A stretch of DNA of 64,000 nucleotides, from assembly GCF_017874715.1 (NCBI RefSeq), contig NZ_JAGGLR010000029.1, positions 62,001 through 126,000 on the forward strand, written 5' to 3'. Of this stretch, positions 58,766 through 64,000 are shown one piece after another. Origin of the DNA: Streptomyces iranensis. Lineage in GTDB: Bacteria; Actinomycetota; Actinomycetes; Streptomycetales; Streptomycetaceae. A program made the position numbers and the translations under genes. Each line of letters opens with the position of its first letter. Position 1 is the first letter of the stretch. The notes under the pieces are model-generated. The model was not told the DNA's origin. It did not search any database and saw nothing but the letters and a program-made list of their open reading frames with translations.

Positions 58766-59671
58766 GTGCCCACCGCGATAGCAGTCACCGGCCGTGAGCT
58801 GGTGCTTCCGCCGCCCGACGGGCAGACCCCGTCGGCCGTCGTGCTCCGCCCGCCGGACGCACAGTCACTCGACGACGCCCTCGCCGAGGTCGGGACCCTC
58901 CTCGACCAGCAGGGCTATCTCGTCGTGCTCTACCCCGCCGCGACCCCCGCGGCCGTGATCCGCAGGCTCCACACCGTGCGCTCCGTCCTGGAGAGCGACC
59001 GGATGGCGCTGCTGCCGCTCGAACTGCCGCCGCTGGCCGTCGCCGTATTAGCCCGTCAGCTGCGCCAGCTGTCCATATCCGACTTCAGCCCCGGCGTCCT
59101 GGCGTGCGCCGCCCGGCTGCTCTCCCACTACATCCACGCGGGCGCGCTGCTGGGCAGCGTCGCCAAGCTGGACCGGGTCCCGGTCAGCCTCACCTCGCAC
59201 GTCAAGTCCTGGGTGCCCGGCGCCCACTTCGGGGTGCTCGCCCACCCCGCCCCGCACCTGGTCAAGGTCGGCGGCGCGACCGAGCTGCCCGCCCCCGGGT
59301 ACGCCACCGCCATGACGATCGCCCGGGGCCAGCTCAGCAGCCACGGTTACGGGGGCGGCGGCGCGGGCCACGACGACTGGGTCACCGGCGCCCTCGCCCC
59401 CGCCTGGGGCGTACGCGGCGTGGCGGAGGTGCCGCTGCCCGCCGAGTCGGCGCGCTGGTGGGGCACCCCGAAGCTGATCGAGTTCGCCGCGGCCATCCCG
59501 GACCTCTCGGTCCTCTACCAGCTCGTGGCCTCCGTACGGAGAGAGGAGTGCCACTGGTGCGGCTTCGAACTCATCGGTGACCGCTGCGCCTTCTGCTCCT
59601 GCCCGGTGGCCCGCGGCGATGAGATCCCCGCACTGCTCACGACCCAACGTCCCGCCCTGACCAGCCGGTAA
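58766..59671 (+). CDS. hypothetical protein with C-terminal zinc ribbon, head of the tad locus
   Basis: The 301-residue protein has no signal peptide. Its last part contains CHWCGFELIGDRCAFCSC, four cysteines arranged as a zinc ribbon. The central part has RLLSHYIHAGALLGSVAKLDRVP and PELK..., which I do not recognise. GTG at 58766 starts it. It sits 26 bp before the tad-type cpaB gene on the same strand; orthologues occupy the same position in Streptomyces, so a role in pilus assembly or its regulation is plausible. Confidence 0.75.
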   Translation: MPTAIAVTGRELVLPPPDGQTPSAVVLRPPDAQSLDDALAEVGTLLDQQGYLVVLYPAATPAAVIRRLHTVRSVLESDRMALLPLELPPLAVAVLARQLRQLSISDFSPGVLACAARLLSHYIHAGALLGSVAKLDRVPVSLTSHVKSWVPGAHFGVLAHPAPHLVKVGGATELPAPGYATAMTIARGQLSSHGYGGGGAGHDDWVTGALAPAWGVRGVAEVPLPAESARWWGTPKLIEFAAAIPDLSVLYQLVASVRREECHWCGFELIGDRCAFCSCPVARGDEIPALLTTQRPALTSR

Positions 59672-59697
59672 CGTCCCCGAACGAGGTTGTGCGACCC

Positions 59698-60402
59698 ATG
59701 AATTCACGCCAGCGCCGCGGAGTCATCCTGCTGCTCCTGTCGGTCCTGTGTGCCGTCGGCGCCTTCGCCGGAGTCCTCTCCGTCGTCAACGACGTGGAGT
59801 CGAAGGTCGGCCCGGAGACCACGGCCTACAAGCTCACCTCGGACGTCAAGCCGTACAAGGCGCTGGACGCGGGGGAGTTCGAGAAGGTCTCGATGCCCAA
59901 GCGCTATGTGCCCTCGACCGCCGTCACCGATCTCGACGAGCTACGCGGGAAGATCGCGGTGACCCAGCTGACCAAGGGGTCGCTGCTCCAGCGCGACATG
60001 ATCGTGAGCCGGCCCGCCCTGAAGCCCGGACAGCAGGAGATCGCGATCATGGTCGACGCGGCGACCGGTGTCGCGGGCAAGATCACCCCGGGGGCCAGGG
60101 TCAACATCTACGCCACCTTCGAGGGCAGCACCCAGGGCGAGAAGCCGGTCTCCAAGCTGATCGTCGCGGGCGCCGAGGTGCTCGACCTCGGCAAGATCAC
60201 CGCCCTGGAGCCCGACCAGGACGACAAGCGGCGGATCGACGAGGCCGTGCCGATCACCTTCGCGCTCGACACCAGGAACGCCCAGCGCGTCGCGTACGCC
60301 GAGTCGTTCGCCTCGCATGTGCGGCTCGCGCTGGTCGCGCCCGGCGGGGGCCCCTCCATAGACCCCGACGACCGCACCTACACCCTCGACGGCGACAAAT
60401 GA
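59698..60402 (+). CDS. cpaB: Flp pilus assembly protein CpaB/RcpC
   Basis: The 234-residue protein has an N-terminal membrane anchor (GVILLLLSVLCAVGAFAGVLSVV) and a SAF/RcpC domain (YKALDAGEFEKVSMPKRYVP; VAGKITPGARVNIYATF). CpaB supports secretin assembly in Gram-negatives; in monoderms its job is in pilus assembly through the envelope. ATG at 59698 is chosen because GAGG lies too close to the GTG at 59689. Confidence 0.88.
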   Translation: MNSRQRRGVILLLLSVLCAVGAFAGVLSVVNDVESKVGPETTAYKLTSDVKPYKALDAGEFEKVSMPKRYVPSTAVTDLDELRGKIAVTQLTKGSLLQRDMIVSRPALKPGQQEIAIMVDAATGVAGKITPGARVNIYATFEGSTQGEKPVSKLIVAGAEVLDLGKITALEPDQDDKRRIDEAVPITFALDTRNAQRVAYAESFASHVRLALVAPGGGPSIDPDDRTYTLDGDK

Positions 60403-60418
60403 GTGAGGAGGTGCCGCG

Positions 60419-62164
60419 GTGACGATCAGAATTCTGCCGGCCGTCGGCGACCCCGACGCCGCCCACTCCCTCAGCGGGCTGCTCGGCCAGCTGCCCGGTG
60501 TCGAACCGTCGGCGCCGGTGGGCGATTCGACCCTGCTGCTCGACACCCTCGCCTCGCTGGCCGCCGCCTCCCTGGAGGAGCTGCCGGAGGTCGTCCTCGT
60601 CCATGAGCGCATCGGCCCGGCCCCGGCGCTGGAGCTGATCCGCGAGATCGCGCTGCGCTTCCCGGCGGTGGGCGTGGTGCTGGTGACCGCCGACGCGGGG
60701 CCCGCGCTGTACTCGGCCGCCATGGACGCCGGGGCCCGCGGCATCGCCGGGATACCGCTGGGGTACGAGGAGCTGACGGCCCGCGTGCAGGGCGCCGCCC
60801 AGTGGGCCACGGGCGTGCGGCGCCATCTCGGGGGCGGCGGCGATCCGTATCCCGCCGGGCCCGGCGGCAAACTGGTCGCGGTCGCGGGCGCCAAGGGCGG
60901 GGTCGGCACCACCGTGACCGCCGTACAGCTCGCGCTCGCCGCGCGGGCCGCGGGCCGTAAGGTCGCGCTGGTCGACATGGACCTCCAGTCCGGGGACGTC
61001 GCCTCATACCTCGACGTCCAGTTCCGGCGCTCGATCGCCGATCTGGCGCAGATCAACGACATCTCGCCGCGAGTGCTCCAGGACGCGGTGTTCACCCACC
61101 AGACCGGGCTCGGGCTGCTGCTCGCGCCGGGCGAGGGCGAGCGCGGCGAGGAGGTGACCGACCGCACCGCCCGGCAGGTCATCGGCGCGCTGCGGTCGCG
61201 CTTCGAGATCGTGATCGTCGACTGCGGTACGCAGATGACCTCCGCGGGCGCCGCCGCCGTGGAGCTCGCGGACATCGCGCTGCTGGTGACCACCCCGGAC
61301 GTGGTCGCGGTGCGCGCCGCCAAGCGCATGGTCCGGCTCTGGGACCGGCTCCAGATCCGCAAGGCGGAGGAGACCGTGACCGTGGTCAACCGGCACACCC
61401 GCAGCGCGGAGATCCAGCCGCAGCTGGTTCAGCGGGCCACCGGCACGACCGTGGCGCGTACGGCGATCCCGGCCGGTTTCAAGGAGCTGCAACCCGCCGT
61501 CGACTCGGGCCGGATGCACGATCTGGACGCCAAGTCGGCCGTCAAACAGGCGCTGTGGGGGCTGGCCGGTGAGCTGGGCCTGGTGGAGGCGGCGCCCCCG
61601 GGCGGCGGCCGCCGCGCCGCCCACCGGGGCGGCCACGCGGCCGGGGGCGGCGGCGAGCGCGTGCTGCCGGGGCTGCGGCGGCGCCACGCCATAGAGGCGG
61701 GCGGCGACCCGGCGCAGGGCGGCGTGGGCGACGGCACCGACGCGCTGAACGAGATCGCCCCTCCGTCCACCAGGAGCTTCCTGCGCAAGCGGGGCGGCGG
61801 TGACCGGGGCCAGGTGACGGTCGAGTTCCTGGGCGTCCTGCCGCTGGCCCTGACCGTGCTCGCGGTCATCTGGCAGCTGGTGCTGGTGGGTTACACGTAC
61901 TCGCTGGCGGGCAACGCCGCCGACAAGGGCGCCCGCGCGGGCGCCGCCAAGGGCGCGGGCGCCTGCCAGGACGCGGCCGCGAAGGACATCCCCGGCTCCT
62001 GGAACGCCGACATCGAGTGCGGCGGCGGCGACGGCACGGTCTACAAGGCCACCGTCAAGCTCCACGTCCCGATCCTCTTCCCGGGCGCCGCCGACTTCCC
62101 CTGGACGGTCACGGGCACGGCGGGCGCGGCGGACGAGACCGACCTGGCGGGCGGAGGAGAGTGA
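60419..62164 (+). CDS. TadZ/CpaE-type ATPase fused to a TadE-like domain
   Basis: The 581-residue protein starts with a receiver-like domain (residues about 1-140), then a MinD/ParA-type ATPase with deviant Walker A AGAKGGVGTTV (about residue 160) and VALVDMDLQSGD. After a Gly/Ala/Arg linker it ends in a TadE-like segment (GQVTVEFLGVLPLALTVLAVIWQLVLVGYTYSLAGNAADKGARAGA, from about residue 463). TadZ localises Tad machinery at the cell pole or septum, and TadE is a pseudopilin. Finding both in one chain is unusual. It begins 16 bp after cpaB. Confidence 0.85.
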   Translation: MTIRILPAVGDPDAAHSLSGLLGQLPGVEPSAPVGDSTLLLDTLASLAAASLEELPEVVLVHERIGPAPALELIREIALRFPAVGVVLVTADAGPALYSAAMDAGARGIAGIPLGYEELTARVQGAAQWATGVRRHLGGGGDPYPAGPGGKLVAVAGAKGGVGTTVTAVQLALAARAAGRKVALVDMDLQSGDVASYLDVQFRRSIADLAQINDISPRVLQDAVFTHQTGLGLLLAPGEGERGEEVTDRTARQVIGALRSRFEIVIVDCGTQMTSAGAAAVELADIALLVTTPDVVAVRAAKRMVRLWDRLQIRKAEETVTVVNRHTRSAEIQPQLVQRATGTTVARTAIPAGFKELQPAVDSGRMHDLDAKSAVKQALWGLAGELGLVEAAPPGGGRRAAHRGGHAAGGGGERVLPGLRRRHAIEAGGDPAQGGVGDGTDALNEIAPPSTRSFLRKRGGGDRGQVTVEFLGVLPLALTVLAVIWQLVLVGYTYSLAGNAADKGARAGAAKGAGACQDAAAKDIPGSWNADIECGGGDGTVYKATVKLHVPILFPGAADFPWTVTGTAGAADETDLAGGGE

Positions 62165-62165
62165 G

Positions 62166-62768
62166 ATGACCCGTCACGTCCTCAGCCATGGACGCCCCAC
62201 GATGGTGCCCGGCCATGGACGCCCCACGACGATGCTCGGCCATGGGCGCCCGACGATGGCGCTCGGCCATGGACGCCCCACGACGGCGCCCAGCCGCCGT
62301 AGCCGTCCGGCGGCGGCCACGGCCCCGGGCCGGGTGGGGCGGCGCCGCGGCGCGTCGCGTCGGGGGCGGGGTGACGCCGGGTCGGCGTCCATCGAGTTCC
62401 TCGGGTTTCTGCCGGTCCTCATCCTCGTCGCGCTCGCCGCCGTGCAGCTCGGCATCGCCGCGTACGCCGCGCAGCAGGCCGGGACCGCGGCGCGGGCGGC
62501 GGCGCGGACGGCGTCGCTGGACGAGCCGCGGACCAGCCCGCAGGCCGCCGGGAAGGCGGCGATCAGCGGGTGGCTGGCCGACGGGGCGAGCATCGGCAGC
62601 GGGGGCTGCGGGGGCGGGGAGGCGCAGGCCACCGCGACCGTGGAGATCCCCTCCGTCATCCCCGGCTTCGACTTCGGCAGCGCCGAGAAGAGCGCCACCA
62701 TGCCCTGCGACGACGGAGACGGCGGTACGGGCGACCTGGCGTCGGCCGCGTTGGGAGGCGAACGATGA
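62166..62768 (+). CDS. TadE-like pseudopilin with repetitive N-terminus
   Basis: The 200-residue protein has a TadE segment (AGSASIEFLGFLPVLILVALAAVQLGIAAYAAQQAGTAARAAAR, about residues 71-115). Four nine-residue units (HGRPT-based) lie ahead of it. The segment after the helix is exposed outside the membrane. The start is supported by GGAGGAGAG, but an internal start after the repeat is possible. It overlaps tadA by ATGA. Confidence 0.8.
   Translation: MTRHVLSHGRPTMVPGHGRPTTMLGHGRPTMALGHGRPTTAPSRRSRPAAATAPGRVGRRRGASRRGRGDAGSASIEFLGFLPVLILVALAAVQLGIAAYAAQQAGTAARAAARTASLDEPRTSPQAAGKAAISGWLADGASIGSGGCGGGEAQATATVEIPSVIPGFDFGSAEKSATMPCDDGDGGTGDLASAALGGER
62184..62291 (+). repeat. 27-bp tandem repeat encoding HGRPT units
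   Basis: Units start at 62184, 62211, 62238 and 62265. Each encodes (S/G)HGRPT plus a variable triplet. The repeat lies within the 5' part of the tadE-like gene. Confidence 0.9.
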
Positions 62769-64000
62769 GCCTGCGGGCCCGTATCACCGCGCCCGAGGGG
62801 CCCGGCGAGGGCAGCGGGCGCCAGGACGGGCAGCTCGTCTCCGCCTACCGCGCCAAGCTGCTGGAGGAGATCGACCTCGCCGAGATGTCCTCGCTCTCCA
62901 CCGCCGAGCGCCGCTCCCGGCTGGAGCGCGTGCTCGGCCACATCATCAGCCGCGAGGGCCCGGTGCTGTCCACCAGCGAGCGCTCCCAGCTGATCCGCCG
63001 GGTGGTGGACGAGGCGCTCGGCCTCGGGGTGCTCGAACCGCTCCTCGAGGACGCCTCCATCACCGAGATCATGGTCAACGGCCCGGACCAGATCTTCGTG
63101 GAGCGCGCGGGCCGGGTCGAGCTGGTCCCCGTCCGCTTTGCCTCCGAAGAGCAGCTGATGCAGACCATTGAGCGCATCGTCTCCACGGTCAACCGCCGCG
63201 TGGACGAGTCGAATCCGATGGTCGACGCCCGGCTCCCCTCCGGTGAGCGCGTCAACGTGATCATCCCGCCGCTCGCCCTCACCGGTGCCACGCTCACCAT
63301 CCGCCGCTTCCCCCGCGCCTACACCCTCCATGAGCTGATCGGCATGGGCACGCTGGACGAACAGATGCTGATGCTGCTCGCGGCGCTGGTGCGGGCCAAG
63401 TTCAACGTCGTGGTCTCCGGCCCCACCGGATCCGGCAAGACCACGCTGCTCAACGCCCTCTCCGGGCTGATCCCCGATGGGGAGCGCATCATCACCGTCG
63501 AGGACGCCGCCGAACTCCAGCTCCAGCAGACCCATGTCATCCGGCTGGAGTCCCGGCCGCCCAACGTCGAGGGCAAGGGCCGGATCACCATCCGCGACCT
63601 GGTCCGCAACTCCCTCCGGATGCGCCCCGACCGCATCATCGTCGGCGAGGTGCGCGGCGGTGAGACCCTCGACATGCTCCAGGCCATGTCCACCGGCCAC
63701 GACGGTTCGCTGGCCACCGTCCACGCCAACAGCGCCGAGGACGCGCTGATGCGGCTCCAGACGCTCGCCTCCATGTCGGACGTGGCGATCCCCTACGAGG
63801 CGCTGCGGGACCAGATCAACAGCGCCGTGGACTGCATCGTCCAGCTCGTCCGGCACGCCGACGGCTCGCGGCGGATCAGCGAGATCGCGCTGCTCGACAG
63901 CCATGGCCACGAGTCGTACCGCATCGCCACCGTCTGCCGCTTCGACGCCCAGCCGATGGGCGCGGACCGGGTGGTGCACGGGCGGTTCGGCTACTTCCCG
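62765..64000 (+). CDS. tadA: Flp pilus assembly ATPase TadA/CpaF (cut by window end)
   Basis: The frame runs 412 codons to the window edge without a stop. It has the type II/IV secretion ATPase order: an N-terminal domain, then IMVNGPDQIFVERAGRVELVPVRF, RLPSGERVNVIIPPLALTGATLTIRRFP, Walker A VVSGPTGSGKTTLLNAL (about residue 225), the Asp box and Walker B MRPDRIIVGEVRGGETLDMLQAMSTGHDGSLATVHANS. It powers pilus assembly. It overlaps the tadE-like gene by ATGA. Confidence 0.93.
   Translation, partial: MSLRARITAPEGPGEGSGRQDGQLVSAYRAKLLEEIDLAEMSSLSTAERRSRLERVLGHIISREGPVLSTSERSQLIRRVVDEALGLGVLEPLLEDASITEIMVNGPDQIFVERAGRVELVPVRFASEEQLMQTIERIVSTVNRRVDESNPMVDARLPSGERVNVIIPPLALTGATLTIRRFPRAYTLHELIGMGTLDEQMLMLLAALVRAKFNVVVSGPTGSGKTTLLNALSGLIPDGERIITVEDAAELQLQQTHVIRLESRPPNVEGKGRITIRDLVRNSLRMRPDRIIVGEVRGGETLDMLQAMSTGHDGSLATVHANSAEDALMRLQTLASMSDVAIPYEALRDQINSAVDCIVQLVRHADGSRRISEIALLDSHGHESYRIATVCRFDAQPMGADRVVHGRFGYFP

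Overview
The window is high-GC actinobacterial chromosome, almost certainly Streptomyces. Evidence includes mycothiol enzymology (a mycothiol S-conjugate amidase), the greA / DUF4307 / mca block, WhiJ-type XRE plus DUF397 regulators, GTP-dependent PEP carboxykinase, DasR-type operators in front of GH18 chitinases, a Streptomyces-style tad pilus locus, third-codon-position GC bias, and frequent ATGA or GTGA start/stop overlaps. I see no rRNA, tRNA, CRISPR array, insertion sequence or prophage.

Layout. 0-2.8 kb: an XRE/TPR regulator, two small proteins and a flavoprotein. 2.8-9 kb: msrA, a membrane-anchored unknown, a cystathionine gamma-synthase gene, an ECF sigma factor with a small membrane partner, MarR, and threonine ammonia-lyase. 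9.2-13.4 kb: a DrrAB-type ABC exporter, greA, a DUF4307 protein, mca and a small membrane protein. 13.5-20 kb: a 1092-residue STAND ATPase with TPRs, a secreted beta-propeller, a TIGR03086 protein and an XRE/MmyB-like regulator. 20-29.6 kb: YyaL-like thioredoxin protein, a TetR gene with a damaged MFS efflux gene, a hemolysin-III family protein, pckG, a small unknown and an alanine-type aminotransferase. 29.8-38.7 kb: a five-component peptide/nickel-type ABC importer whose two ATPases are fused, a CocE/NonD hydrolase and a TetR gene. 38.7-42.6 kb: two TetR-controlled oxidoreductase pairs (SDR; quinone oxidoreductase). 42.6-50.3 kb: a D-amino-acid catabolic cluster (D-aminoacylase, PLP aldolase/deaminase, PfkB sugar kinase, IclR, RidA, GntP-type permease). 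50.3-52.1 kb: a WhiJ-type XRE/DUF397 pair facing a paralogue of the small protein at the window's left edge. 52.2-58.5 kb: secreted proteins (DUF4232 lipoprotein, M14 carboxypeptidase, serine protease, two GH18 chitinases with matching DasR operators). 58.8-64 kb: the start of a tad locus (zinc-ribbon protein, CpaB, a TadZ-TadE fusion, TadE-like protein, TadA cut by the window end).

The genes co-operate in local modules. The IclR/RidA/aldolase/kinase/permease group reads as D-amino acid and sugar-acid use, with RidA clearing reactive enamine by-products. The two chitinases share promoter geometry, so they are probably induced together by N-acetylglucosamine through DasR. The peptide ABC importer is followed by an acyl hydrolase that may act on imported substrates.

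The most unusual features are: (1) a family of non-coding intergenic segments at 35.4, 40.4 and 44.3 kb, each bounded by long C/G-tract inverted repeats and sharing internal modules; (2) a Gly/Ser/Arg-rich insert of about 137 residues inside the second nucleotide-binding domain of the fused ABC ATPase; (3) a CpaE/TadZ ATPase fused to a TadE-like pseudopilin domain; (4) an MFS efflux gene that has lost its first membrane segments and whose good start codon is now out of frame; (5) two paralogous small-protein loci, each beside an XRE regulator; and (6) several short tandem-repeat tracts in intergenic DNA.
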